This document shows positions 25,885 to 35,013 of a DNA stretch of 64,000 bases, piece after piece. Position 1 is the stretch's first letter; the number at the start of each line of letters is the position of its first letter. Both the position numbers and the translations under genes were made by a program. This DNA comes from Georgenia wutianyii (lineage in GTDB: Bacteria > Actinomycetota > Actinomycetes > Actinomycetales > Actinomycetaceae), in assembly GCF_006349365.1 (NCBI RefSeq), contig NZ_CP040899.1, forward strand, positions 2,108,001 to 2,172,000, written 5' to 3'. A model generated the notes under the pieces. It was not told the DNA's origin, searched no databases, and worked only from the letters and a program-made list of their open reading frames with translations.

Positions 25885-26826
25885 GTGACTCGCGAGTCCT
25901 TGGCGCGCCGTCCGACCATCCGCGACGTCGCGGACCTCGCCGGCGTCTCGACGGCGACGGTGAGCTACGTGCTCAACGGCACGGCCGGGCAGACGATCAC
26001 CCCGAGCACCCGGGAACGGGTGCGCCGCGCGGCCGACTCGGTCGGGTACGTCCCCCACCGGATCGCCCGTGCACTGCGCGAGGGCCGATCCCCCGTCGTC
26101 CTCCTCAACGTCGGCGCGATGATCGGCGGGAGCACCGTCGCGACGCTGGTCGAGGGGATGTCCGCGGAGCTGCGCCGCCACGGCCACTCGCTCCTCGTCA
26201 CCGCGGAGCCGGGCGGGATCATCGCGGACGTCATCGACGCCGTCGCCCCGCGGGCCACCCTCGACCTCACCGTGGTGACGACGGGCGGGGAGGAGGACGA
26301 CGTCGTCTCGGGGGTGGCCGCCGGCGACCATGCCGGGTTCGCCTTTCACACCCTCGCCCAGCTGCGGCACCTCGTCGAGCGCGGCCACCGCCGGATCGCG
26401 TTCGTCGGGCCGGCGGAGGACGTTCCGTTCGCGCGCACGCGACGCGCACACGCCCGCAGTGCCGCGCGGCAGCTGGGCCTGCCACCGCTCGTGGAGACGG
26501 TCATCGGGGGCGACGAGGCGCGACGAGCCGAGACCGTCGAGCGCCTCGTCCGGGAGGAGGGGGTCTCCGCGGTGGCAGCCCACAGCGACGACGTCGCTCT
26601 CGCCGTGCTCGCCGGGATGGCGACCCTGGGGCTACGCGCGCCGCAGGATCTGGCAGTCATCGGCTTCGACGAGGACGCGGCTGCCCGGCTCTGGCGGCCG
26701 TCGCTGACGACGGTCCGGATCGACGGCGCCGCCTACGGTCGGCGGGCGGCCCGGGTGGTCCTCGGCCTACCGGTCCCGGAGTGGGACAGTGCGCCGTCGC
26801 AGGTGGTCCTCGGCGAGTCGACGTGA
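25885..26826 (+). CDS. LacI-family transcriptional repressor
   Basis: The protein has 313 residues. The head is complete: TIRDVADLAGVSTATVSYVL with the recognition helix and the hinge RRAADSVGYVPHRIARAL. The sensor domain follows (RRIAFVGPAED, VAAHSDDVALAVL, VIGFDEDAAARLWRPSLT). GTG 25885 is chosen for its place behind a -10 element and for the normal head length. Its operator is inferred to be the palindrome at 25854-25871, giving self-control and control of the divergent dehydrogenase. The effector is unknown, perhaps the alcohol or a related sugar. Confidence 0.9.
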   Translation: MTRESLARRPTIRDVADLAGVSTATVSYVLNGTAGQTITPSTRERVRRAADSVGYVPHRIARALREGRSPVVLLNVGAMIGGSTVATLVEGMSAELRRHGHSLLVTAEPGGIIADVIDAVAPRATLDLTVVTTGGEEDDVVSGVAAGDHAGFAFHTLAQLRHLVERGHRRIAFVGPAEDVPFARTRRAHARSAARQLGLPPLVETVIGGDEARRAETVERLVREEGVSAVAAHSDDVALAVLAGMATLGLRAPQDLAVIGFDEDAAARLWRPSLTTVRIDGAAYGRRAARVVLGLPVPEWDSAPSQVVLGEST

Positions 26827-26921
26827 GCGCAGTCTGCGTCCCCGGCGAGCGTGCCGGCGGCGCGACGGCGCTGCTCCCTCCCTCCTGGCCCGCGAGGCTT
26901 GCCCTGGTGCCGGGCCGGCCG

Positions 26922-26927
26922 CACAGT
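26922..26927 (+). promoter_or_regulatory. possible -10 of a leaderless promoter (methyltransferase gene)
   Basis: CACAGT ends exactly six bases before ATG 26934. The first base departs from TANNNT. Confidence 0.4.
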
Positions 26928-26933
26928 GTCGCC

Positions 26934-27563
26934 ATGGCCGACCCCGCCCCGCACCAGCACGACGACCACGCCTTCGACCGGCCCTACTGGGACCGGCACT
27001 GGGCCGAGGCGTCCCACGACCGGCTTGCGGCCAGCCCCTACCTCGCGGAGGAGACCGCCCACCTGACGCCCGGGACGGCGTTGGACGCCGGGTGCGGCGC
27101 CGGAGCGGAGGCCATCTGGCTCGCGACTCACGGCTGGGACGTCACCGGGGTGGACATCTCCGCCGCCGCGCTCGCCGCCGCGCGCGAGAACGCCCGCCGC
27201 GCGTCCGTGACGGGCCGGTTGTCCTGGGTCGAGGCCGACCTCCTCGCCTGGGAGCCGGCGCAGCGATGGGACCTCGTCGTCACGTGCTACGCGCACGCCG
27301 CGATCCCCCAGCTCGACCTCTACCAGCGCCTGTCCGACCTCGTCGCTCCCGGCGGCACGCTGCTCGTCATCGCCCACGGCTCGGGCGACGCCGAGCACCA
27401 CTACCCCCGGGAGGCTGAGGTGAGCGCGGCCGACGTCGCGGCCCTGTTCGCGGCGTCGTCGTGGACGGTGCGGACCGCCGCCGAGCGCGCTCGCACGGTC
27501 ACGACGCGGGAGGGTGAGCTCCCGCTGCACGACGTCGTCGTGCGCGTCGAACGGACAGCCTGA
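26934..27563 (+). CDS. class I SAM-dependent methyltransferase
   Basis: The protein has 209 residues. It opens FDRPYWDRHWAEA, then motif I ALDAGCGAGAEAIWLA, the acidic residue after beta-2 in VTGVDISAAAL, and DLVVTCYAHAAI. This is the Methyltransf_25/TehB-like group. The substrate is not evident; small-molecule or metalloid (tellurite-type) methylation are options. It lies 107 bases after the LacI gene with its own likely promoter. Confidence 0.82.
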   Translation: MADPAPHQHDDHAFDRPYWDRHWAEASHDRLAASPYLAEETAHLTPGTALDAGCGAGAEAIWLATHGWDVTGVDISAAALAAARENARRASVTGRLSWVEADLLAWEPAQRWDLVVTCYAHAAIPQLDLYQRLSDLVAPGGTLLVIAHGSGDAEHHYPREAEVSAADVAALFAASSWTVRTAAERARTVTTREGELPLHDVVVRVERTA

Positions 27564-27603
27564 CCCCCGTTCCCCGTCGTCGCGGGTCGCGACGGCGGAC
27601 TGT

Positions 27604-28491
27604 TCAGGACCGGACGGTCTCGACCGGGAAGGTCGTGCCGGTGAGCTGCTCGGAGACCGCCCACAGCCTGCGGGCGGTCTCGGCGTCCCGCGCCCGCCGT
27701 GAGCGGCCGACGAGGGCGGGGGCGCCGCGGTCGAACCGGCCACCCGGCCCGGCGTAGCTGCCACCGGGGACGTCGGCGACGGCCGCGTAGAGCACCGGCA
27801 GCGCACCGTCCTCGTCGGTCTGGGCGAACGCCGTGATGAGGCGGTCCCGCACGGCCTGCAGCCGGCCACCCGGCCCGCGCAGGAGGTTGGTCGCCGCGAG
27901 ACCGGGGTGGGCGGCGACCGCACGAACCGGAGAGCCGGCCTCCTCCAGGCGGCGCTGCAGCTCGGTGGTGAAGAGGAGGTTGGCGAGCTTGGACTGGGCG
28001 TAGGCGCCCATCGGGCGGTACCGCCGGCGCTCCCAGTTGAGGTCGGAGAAGTCGATCGCTCCGGCGCGGTGGGCGTTGGAGGACACGGTGACCACGCGCC
28101 CGCGGATCTTCGGGAGCAGGAGGTTGGTGAGCGCGAAGTGGCCGAGGTGGTTGGTGCCGAGCTGCAGCTCGAAGCCCTGCGCCGTGCGGCCCAGCGGCGG
28201 GATCATGACGCCGGCGTTGTTGACGAGGACGTCGACCGGCTCGTCGACGCCCGCGGCGAAGGCCCGCACGGAGGTGAGGTCGGCGAGGTCGAGGCGGCGG
28301 ACGTCGACGTCGCCGGGCATCTGCCGCGCCGCTTCCTCCCCCTTGGCGACGTCGCGCACGGCGAGGACGACGCTCGCCCCGCGACCGGCGAGCACCTGCG
28401 CGGTCACCCGGCCGAGACCGCTGTTCGCTCCGGTGACGACGACGGTACGGCCGGTGAGGTCGGGCACGCTCGCGGCTGAGAAGGGCTCCAT
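27604..28491 (-). CDS. short-chain dehydrogenase/reductase (retinol-dehydrogenase-like)
   Basis: The protein has 295 residues. Cofactor motif TGANSGLG at residues 20-27, then NNAGVM, the catalytic Ser in VTVSSNAH and YAQSK with Tyr and Lys, and HPGLAATNL. This is the long SDR branch near RDH-type proteins. It should use NADP(H) to oxidise or reduce a hydroxyl or keto group; the substrate is unknown. ATG 28491 sits six bases after TACATT, so the transcript is probably leaderless. Confidence 0.88.
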   Translation of the reverse strand: MEPFSAASVPDLTGRTVVVTGANSGLGRVTAQVLAGRGASVVLAVRDVAKGEEAARQMPGDVDVRRLDLADLTSVRAFAAGVDEPVDVLVNNAGVMIPPLGRTAQGFELQLGTNHLGHFALTNLLLPKIRGRVVTVSSNAHRAGAIDFSDLNWERRRYRPMGAYAQSKLANLLFTTELQRRLEEAGSPVRAVAAHPGLAATNLLRGPGGRLQAVRDRLITAFAQTDEDGALPVLYAAVADVPGGSYAGPGGRFDRGAPALVGRSRRARDAETARRLWAVSEQLTGTTFPVETVRS

Positions 28492-28497
28492 CGGGCC

Positions 28498-28503
28498 AAT
28501 GTA
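28498..28503 (-). promoter_or_regulatory. -10 of a leaderless promoter (SDR gene)
   Basis: On the minus strand it reads TACATT, fits TANNNT, and ends six bases before ATG 28491. Confidence 0.6.
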
Positions 28504-28564
28504 GGCAGCGTCCGGCGGACCTGCCCGGGCGCGGGGTCCTGGGAGCTTCTCGCCTGACGCGGTG

Positions 28565-28912
28565 TCAGCGGTGGAGGTGCTCGGGCCAGTCGGGCGGCAC
28601 GGCTCCGGCCGGGCCCGGCGTGGGCTGGTCGAGCGGGTGGCTCTGCGGCGGGGCGAGCTCCGGGCCGGCGGTGACGGACTCGGTCTCGTAGTCCCACCAC
28701 CACGACTGCCCTGGCTCGAAGGTGCGCATGTACCGGTGCCCCGTCTCCCGGTAGTGCGCTGTTGCGTGGGTGCCCGGCGAGCTGTCGCAGCAGCCGATGT
28801 GCCCGCACGCGGCGCACCGGCGCAGCTCGGCCCACCACCCGCCGTCGCGCAGGCACTCGGCGCAGCCGGTGCCGCTGGGAGGAACGCTGACGTCGATGCC
28901 TGCCTCGGTCAT
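28565..28912 (-). CDS. UBP-type zinc finger protein
   Basis: The protein has 115 residues. The start at ATG 28912 has GAGGAG nine bases upstream; a nearer ATG at 28921 touches that motif and is less likely. The zinc-finger ligands run CAECLRDGG, CAACGHIGCCDSS and HATAHYRETGH, as in the UBP fold (PF02148). In eukaryotes this fold binds the ubiquitin tail; many actinobacteria have small stand-alone copies of unknown role. A Pro-rich tail follows. Confidence 0.82.
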   Translation of the reverse strand: MTEAGIDVSVPPSGTGCAECLRDGGWWAELRRCAACGHIGCCDSSPGTHATAHYRETGHRYMRTFEPGQSWWWDYETESVTAGPELAPPQSHPLDQPTPGPAGAVPPDWPEHLHR

Positions 28913-29027
28913 CGTGACCATCTCCTCGGGTCCGGTCGCCCCCACGGCGGCCCCGGCTCCACTGTACGACCAGCGCTCGCACTCGGGCAGGGGCACCGTC
29001 CGGGCCCACGCGCCCGAGATGTCCGAC

Positions 29028-29033
29028 TAGCCT
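29028..29033 (+). promoter_or_regulatory. -10 of a leaderless promoter (PEP mutase-like gene)
   Basis: TAGCCT fits TANNNT and ends six bases before ATG 29040. Confidence 0.6.
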
Positions 29034-29039
29034 GGCGGG

Positions 29040-29834
29040 ATGACGCAGACCTCGACCACCACGTCCCCCGCCGAGCGGGCGCGCGCGCTCTCCGCGCTGC
29101 ACGCCGCCCCCGAGATCCTCCGGGTGGTGAACGTCTGGGACGTCGTCTCGGCGAAGGCCGTCCTCGCGCTGCCGGAGACCAGGGCGATCGCCACGGCCGG
29201 CCACTCGATCGCCGCGACCTTCGGCTACCCGGACGGCACCATCCCCTTCGACCTCACGCTCGACATGGTCGGTCGAATCGTCGAGGCTGCCGGCGACGTG
29301 CCCGTCACCGCCGACCTCGACGACGGCTACGAGGACACCGGCGAGACCACCCGCCGCGCCATCGGCGTCGGCATCGTCGGGGCGAACATGGAGGACCGGC
29401 TGCGTCCGGTCGCCGAGGCAGCCGCGCGGGTCGAGGCCGTCGTCGCCGCCGGCGAGGCCGAGGGCGTGCCCTTCTCGCTGAACGCCCGCACGGACGCGTT
29501 CGTGCGCGGCGGTGGCCGTCCCGTCGAGGAGTCGATCGCCGACGCCGTCGAGCGCGGCCGCGCCTACCTCGCGGCAGGGGCCGACATCGTCTTCGTCCCC
29601 GGAGTGCTCGACGCCGACGTCACCCGCCGGCTCGTCGAGGGCATCGGCGAGCGCAAGGTCAGCGTCATCGGCCTGCCCGGCGCGCTCACCGCGGCGGAGT
29701 ACGAGGCCCTCGGCGTCGCCCGGATCTCCTACGGGCCCCTGACCCAGCGGGTCGCGCTCACCGCACTCCAGGACGTCGCGAAGAGCCTGTACGCCGACGG
29801 CGTGATCCCGGAGTCGACGCGGGCGCTGAACTAG
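29040..29834 (+). CDS. isocitrate lyase / PEP mutase family protein
   Basis: The protein has 264 residues with the (beta/alpha)8 fold of the ICL/PEPM superfamily. Motifs: NVWDVVSAKAV, ATAGHSIAATFGYPDG, the metal-binding VTADLDDGYED, and GANMEDRL, then SLNARTDAF. The catalytic KKCGH-type loop of true isocitrate lyase is absent, so it belongs to the shorter PEPM-like branch (oxaloacetate or methylisocitrate-type cleavage). Substrate unknown. Its stop overlaps the convergent EcsC gene by four bases (CTAG). Confidence 0.85.
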   Translation: MTQTSTTTSPAERARALSALHAAPEILRVVNVWDVVSAKAVLALPETRAIATAGHSIAATFGYPDGTIPFDLTLDMVGRIVEAAGDVPVTADLDDGYEDTGETTRRAIGVGIVGANMEDRLRPVAEAAARVEAVVAAGEAEGVPFSLNARTDAFVRGGGRPVEESIADAVERGRAYLAAGADIVFVPGVLDADVTRRLVEGIGERKVSVIGLPGALTAAEYEALGVARISYGPLTQRVALTALQDVAKSLYADGVIPESTRALN

Positions 29835-30922
29835 CGTCCTTCAGGCCCGGGCAACCCAGCCTCGACTGACGGCGGCTCGTCCACTTCCCGCAGCGTCTCC
29901 TCCACGATCGAGATGACATCAATCGTGCCTTCGTCCTCGCCGGCTGCTGCGTCTTCCGCTGAGATGTCCTCAAATTCCACCGCTGGGAGCGAGAGCGAGA
30001 AGTCCTCCGCCTTCTCCCGCAGGAACCGCTCGCGATATGCCCAATAGGCCGCGTCGCCAACGCTGTCGAGCAGGTGAAAGTTGAGTCCGGCGCCGATGGC
30101 GATGCCCGCGACGGGGACGAGAGTTCCGAGCTTGCGCTGCGTGATCTTGAACCCGAACTTTGCGCCGAACTTTGCTGCGATTCGCGGAAGGATTCGCTCA
30201 TTCAGCTGCCGCCAAGTAGCGCGGCGCGCCAGCTGCTGGGTCAACTGAGACAGTTCCTGGTAGGCCGCCGTCTTGGCAGCGCTCGTCGTCGCGCTTCCAA
30301 GGTTCATGACGGACATCGCGAAGATCGCCTCGCTCGGCTCCGAGGTGTCGTATCCGTAGTAGAGCGCCGTGTGCGTGATGGCGCGGTTCATGAGCGCCAG
30401 AGTGAACGCCGTGTCTGCCGCTATCGCCGTGGCGACGGTCCCCACACCAGGCACACCGCCAGCACCGGCTCCGGCAACGGACCCGGCTGCGAACAGCGCC
30501 TCGCCCCCGGTGATCACTCCGCCAGAAACGGCCCCTCCTGCGAAGGCAGTGGTTGAGTACGCGAGGTTCTTGCGGCGCGGGTGAACTCTGCGCTCGACCA
30601 CCTCAAGGTCCAGCGCGCGGATGTCCTCCAGGCAGTCGACCGCGTACCCGCGCCGCTTGTACGCCCGGACAACTCGGTCCGGGGTGATAGTGGCTTGCCC
30701 AGCCTTCGATGCAGCCCTTGTGAGTCCCTCAGCAGCTCTCATGTAAGCGCCCTGCACGCGTTCGGCGCCCGGCACGTTCCTGGCAACCGTCGCTGCACGG
30801 TCCGACACCTTGCGTACCTGCGCTGGGACGAGGCGCCGCGGCGACCGGGCAAGCTGGGCTCGACGGTGTTCCTCAACTTCCCCCATTGCCCACTCTTCGT
30901 ACCTGGAGAGACTGCGTTCCAC
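29831..30922 (-). CDS. EcsC family protein
   Basis: The protein has 363 residues. GTG 30922 has AGGA just upstream. The central and C-terminal parts show the EcsC (PF12787) pattern: glycine/alanine-rich hydrophobic helices (GGAVSGGVITGGEALFAAG, GVPGVGTVATAIAADTAF), ALYYGYDTSEPSEA, and GIAIGAGLNFHLLDSVGDAAYW. The family is named after a Bacillus ABC-locus protein whose function is not known; a membrane-surface role is likely. A charged N-terminal helix of about 100 residues precedes it. It begins the less regular, island-like part of the window. Confidence 0.75.
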   Translation of the reverse strand: MERSLSRYEEWAMGEVEEHRRAQLARSPRRLVPAQVRKVSDRAATVARNVPGAERVQGAYMRAAEGLTRAASKAGQATITPDRVVRAYKRRGYAVDCLEDIRALDLEVVERRVHPRRKNLAYSTTAFAGGAVSGGVITGGEALFAAGSVAGAGAGGVPGVGTVATAIAADTAFTLALMNRAITHTALYYGYDTSEPSEAIFAMSVMNLGSATTSAAKTAAYQELSQLTQQLARRATWRQLNERILPRIAAKFGAKFGFKITQRKLGTLVPVAGIAIGAGLNFHLLDSVGDAAYWAYRERFLREKAEDFSLSLPAVEFEDISAEDAAAGEDEGTIDVISIVEETLREVDEPPSVEAGLPGPEGR

Positions 30923-31315
30923 GGATTCCTCTTTTCAGATGCGTCGCGTCAGCGTAGGGCAGTTGGCGCCGTACTTCTACGGATCGGGGTCAATACGTTG
31001 CGCACGTCGCCATCGACGCAGGTCGTCGAGAAGGAGCAGTTCACCGTCCAGTTTCGCTTGACGATGGAGCCCAGGAAACGCGCTCGAACGCCACAAGCCC
31101 GTGTGAGCTCGCCCTATCCTGTCGCCCCAGGTCTCATCCACACCGGTTGATCACCGACGTCGCAGCGGCTGCCAGTGCTTGGTCCACCTGATGTTGCGCG
31201 CAAGCGACCTGTCCCGCGGCGAACGCTGCGTCCTGTCCGCGAACGCGTGGCGGTCGGCGTTGACGTCCTGCCAACTGACAGGCAGGTGCGGATCGCAGTT
31301 ACGGGCTGAGTGACC
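30923..31315. other. intergenic region, nothing recognised
   Basis: Nearly 400 bases between two leftward genes. Short open stretches exist on the minus strand, but none has a start, steady codon bias and known similarity together. It may hold the EcsC promoter. Confidence 0.4.
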
Positions 31316-31909
31316 CTATCGTCGTCGCATCTTGAGGCGTTCGACCTCGAGGCCAGTCAGCGCGACCCGCTCCCGTCGCCCTGTGGCGTAGCGGCGCCAC
31401 CGCTGGCGCCATCCGGTGCCGGAGAGCGGGTACGGGTCGGGAAGTCCCGCGCCCGGGTCGTGCCTGAGCGTTCGAAGGTGTTCCCAGGGGCGGTCGGATT
31501 CATCGACGTGGGCTTCATCCAGCCCCTGCTCGATGAGATCGTAGAACGCCTCGTAGGGGTAGCGACTGACCGTGCCCGCGATCGAGCTGCTCCAGACGGC
31601 CCACGCCTCGTCGGTGACGTTGCCGCTCTTCCGCAGGTCAATTTGGTCCTCGCATAGCGCCAGGTAGTCCCACATGGCGAGGTACTGCGCGTCCTTGTCC
31701 TCAGCATCGGCTAATTCGGCGAAGTCACCGCCGCTGTAGCTGCCGATCCGGAGGTCGAGGTTCAGCCGGTTGGAGATCTCCCAGTAGCGCTGGACGTAGA
31801 TGTCTTCGAACTCACGCCTGCGTACGTACAGTGACGCCCGCAGCTGGTGCCAGGCCAGGAGGCCTGCGAGTATCACACCGCCTAGGGTCACCCAGACCTC
31901 GACGCTCAT
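31316..31909 (-). CDS. single-pass membrane protein of unknown function (DUF4760-like)
   Basis: The protein has 197 residues. ATG 31909 follows GAGAGG. One membrane helix (VWVTLGGVILAGLLAW) near the N-terminus is followed by an amphipathic helix (LYVRRREFEDIYVQRYWEI) and a helical soluble domain with CEDQIDLR and SRYPYEAFYDLI. This layout is like small DUF4760-type proteins, often found beside restriction or defence genes. No enzyme motif is seen. It lies downstream of the broken DUF262 gene on the same strand. Confidence 0.55.
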   Translation of the reverse strand: MSVEVWVTLGGVILAGLLAWHQLRASLYVRRREFEDIYVQRYWEISNRLNLDLRIGSYSGGDFAELADAEDKDAQYLAMWDYLALCEDQIDLRKSGNVTDEAWAVWSSSIAGTVSRYPYEAFYDLIEQGLDEAHVDESDRPWEHLRTLRHDPGAGLPDPYPLSGTGWRQRWRRYATGRRERVALTGLEVERLKMRRR

Positions 31910-31998
31910 CGCAACCTCTCTGTCTGCCTCGACCCACATCGGACCGCGGCTGACGGTATCTCGCCCGGAGCGATGAGGTCACGTGGAGGGGCGCGCGT

Positions 31999-34115
31999 CT
32001 ACACCAGTGTCCGTTCGGGTTCGCCGAGTTGAATCTCGAACGACTGGCGGATCAGGCCCATGATGTAGGGCAGGTCGGCCAGGCCGGTAAGTCCCACTTC
32101 GACGTCGCCGTTCCCCCAGCGCCCAACACCGCTGACGTCGGTGGCGACGCCGCGTGGGTCGTGCAGTTCATGAAACGGCATGTTCAGCGATAGCCGGAGC
32201 CGGGAGACCTGCGGGACGATGTCGACGAAGTTGGTCTCGGCCTTGTAGGCGACGTAGTGCTTGAGGAACTCCTCAGTGATGCCCGCGTCCAGAGCGAGGA
32301 TCTCGGTACGGAGCGACTCGAAGAGCATGCGGGACTGTGTCCCTTCGGCCAGGTGCCGGTGGTCGTCGATGGTGTACGTCGTAGCCGGGCGCTGTGTGGA
32401 AGGGCGATACAGCGCGAGGACCTCGGCAGGCAGGTGGGGTGCCGGCCAGACCTTGGTGGCTATTGAGCGAGGCGGTGGGCGCGGGCGTCGATTGCGCCCT
32501 CGTGCCAGACCTCGACGGATGCAAGGCCGTCGTTCAGATGCAGTGGACTGTGCTTGAACCCTCCCTGCATGTCACGCTTCTCAGCAAAGGGCCGGTCGGA
32601 GTACTCGCTGTTGTAGCCAGTCAGGGTGAGGTTGCCAAGTGTGTGCAACTTGGTCTGATGGACCCGCTCCCAGTCCTCGCCGAGTGCTGTCCGCCACTCG
32701 TTCGAGAGGTTGGGGTTCTGCGGAAGGATGTGCTCGATTGTGTATTCGTCGACCGCGACGCGTTCCTTGCGGCCGTGGTTCTCCAGCCGACGAAGCCAGT
32801 AACTGCGGCGTGGGAAGCTGTACAGGTCCCGCGTGCGGAACTCGCGCATGAACTCCTCATCGTTGGGGAAGCGCCGGTAGGAAGGCAGCAGGAGCAGTGC
32901 TGCCTTCATGCTCTCGAGGTACGCCTCCGGCCGCAGGTTCTTGTGGAAGTTTGCAAAGGTCTTGTTCAACGAGTTCGTCGGAATTGCACAGATTGCCCGC
33001 CGGAAGACGTATGCGTCGACCAGGCGCACCGCCGTGACGAAGTCATCCCTGGACAAGATCCCGGCAGAGTAGTCGCGGTAGAGGGCCAGCAGCAGCGGGA
33101 ATGCAACGTCGACCTTAAGTTCACGAAGGTCCTGGAACGCCTCGCCGAGAGCCTGGTCGGACTCCTTCCCGAGTGCCATCGCGCAGTAGTAGCGGGCGAA
33201 CGTGTGGATGTCAGCCACCAGGGCATCAACGCCCGCGGCTGCAACGCTCGGCGTCCTCGAGTAAGACTTGAACGCCTCATACACCGCACCGACGTTGGGG
33301 ATCTCGCCGGTCTTCAGGGTGAGGTAATGGCGCATGAACTTGTCGAAGTGAGCGCCGTACCCTTCCTGGCCGAAGTCGAGCTCCATGGGCCGCCAGTGGT
33401 GCCGGTATAGCTCAGTCTGGTGTCCGGGCTCCAGGCCCATGAGGACGAAGTTCCGGATCAGGTCCGCCTGGCTGAGCTCGCGCCCCGTGGAGTTCATGCT
33501 CTCGAAGATGAGCTGCGGGTTGTCCAGCACCCGATCCAGCGAGACGTCCACCACGAGGAGCTTGTTTAAACCCGCGCACAGGGCGCTTACGTCCTCACCC
33601 AGGTCAGCCACAAAGTTCTCGAAGAGGGCGAAGTTCTCCTCAACTCGGTGAGATCGAATGGCGGGCAACTCACGCTGCCCGACCAGGGCCGTAAGCGTGT
33701 CCCTATCAGTCTGGGTCAGCAGCAACTTGAACCGGAGTTCGCCCTCTTCGAGCGGGTTCTGCAGGTAGTAGCTGCGGATCTTCTTGGCACTGAACCCCTC
33801 CACCGGCTCGGTCTCGGCGATGTGACGGGCGAGCACCTCGAGCAGCAGCATGACGGTCGTGAGTCGCTGCTGGCCGTCGATCACAAGGAGGGGGGTCTGA
33901 GAGGAGACCTGGTAGAGCCCCTTCTCGATGTAGACCACTGAACCGATGAAGTGGGCACGAACGTCTTCGTTGCGCCCCGCGCGGAGGATGTCATTCCACA
34001 GCTGCCGGCACTCCTTGGTCGTCCAGCTATAGGTGCGCTGATAGATCGGGATGACGAACTGAGGGGATTTCTTCAGGAACGGCAGCAGGACAGCCTCTGT
34101 CGCTTTCACAGGCAC
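31999..34115 (-). pseudogene. DUF262-DUF1524-DUF5655 restriction-like gene broken by a frameshift
   Basis: The first frame starts at GTG 34115 (GGAAGG upstream) and ends at TAG 32460-32462 after 551 residues. It has the DUF262 ParB-like motif VIDGQQRLTT near residue 80, QLIFESMNSTGRELSQAD, and the DUF1524 HNH part TIEHILPQNP with HTLGNLTLTGYN. From 32460 the minus strand is open in the -1 frame with no start codon: VWPAPHLPAEVLALYR, then a DUF5655 tail from 32328 (LFESLRTEIL, YKAETNFVDIVP, GVGRWGNGDVEV). A single extra base just before the stop, near 32462-32470, explains the break. GmrSD-like DUF262 proteins cut modified DNA. Programmed -1 slippage is an alternative. Confidence 0.85.
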
Positions 34116-34246
34116 ATGACCTTCCGTACATCGAGGACACCTTGGCGTGCGGGGGAATGGCTGGAGGCTAGGGCAGAGCGGGCACCAACGCGGCTGGTCG
34201 GCGGCACCGCCCTGCCTCGCTGATTCTCAACCACCATTCGGCGAAC

Positions 34247-34672
34247 TCATGACCGTGGCTCGACCGCTGCGTAGTGCCGATGCAAGCCCTTCACTTGTGC
34301 GGCCCAGAAAGTCAAGCGTTCGTCCGCGCTGGCGGAGATCGACAGCAGCCCGAGCTGCTTCGCGAGAGCGTAGAAGCCGCTGCCAGGGTCGTTACCGCCA
34401 AGGTAGATCACGAGGGCTGAGAGCATGCAGCCCGACTCTGGTCGTGTGTGCTCGACGACCCGTCCGAGCAAGTACCCCATAGCGGCGCGCTCGGCCTGAC
34501 TATCGAAGTTGAAGCCGGGACGGCCCGTCCGCTCAGTTAGCTCGCGGTTGAGTTCGGTGTAGGTCGTCTGCCCTTCTCGCCGGGCGACGGAGCTGAGGAA
34601 CGCTGTCGCAGCCCCCACAAAATCGTCCCAAACGGCCGGCGATCGACCATGCATCGTTCCGTGATCGCTCAT
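34247..34672 (-). CDS. small protein of unknown function
   Basis: The protein has 141 residues. ATG 34672 has GAGGAG a few bases upstream. It is a soluble, mostly helical sequence with TTYTELNRELTERTGRPGF and CMLSALVIYLGGNDPGSGF. A winged-helix-like middle is possible. It lies upstream of the DUF262 gene on the same strand, separated by 131 bases, so it could be an accessory of that system. I do not recognise the family. Confidence 0.6.
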   Translation of the reverse strand: MSDHGTMHGRSPAVWDDFVGAATAFLSSVARREGQTTYTELNRELTERTGRPGFNFDSQAERAAMGYLLGRVVEHTRPESGCMLSALVIYLGGNDPGSGFYALAKQLGLLSISASADERLTFWAAQVKGLHRHYAAVEPRS

Positions 34673-35013
34673 GTTCTCCTCGCCGTTTGCCCGCATCGCC
34701 AACAGCTTGTCGGTGCCCACTGTCTGCCACCACCACGCCGAGAGTCACCAACGCCACGGGCCTCGGTAGGTATGCCCCATGTCTACCAGTCGCCACTGAC
34801 ACGGACGGCTCAAATCGGAAGGCGGTTCCCGCGCCTGATCGGAGATCGTAACGTCGGCGCTTCGGTCGACCGGCGCGCTCACCGCCGTCGATACGAAGCC
34901 CTCGGCCAGCCAGTGATGGGTCAACTGTTCGACGCCTCTATCGGGTGTACCTAATCCCGAAGTCGGCGCGGGCGCTCAACTGCGCGAGCGATACCCCGGC
35001 GGCCGGACTGGCC
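34673..35013. other. intergenic region with a short copy of the xpaC 3' end
   Basis: No gene is visible. TACCTAATCCCGAAGTCGG at 34948-34966 repeats, with two mismatches, the last bases of the XpaC-like gene at 35015-35033. This may be a scar of recombination at the gene end. Confidence 0.4.

Noticed and set aside
30923..31150. Possible gene remnant with LDGELLLLDDLRRW on the minus strand
   Set aside because: No family recognised, stops on both sides, and the codon bias does not settle it.
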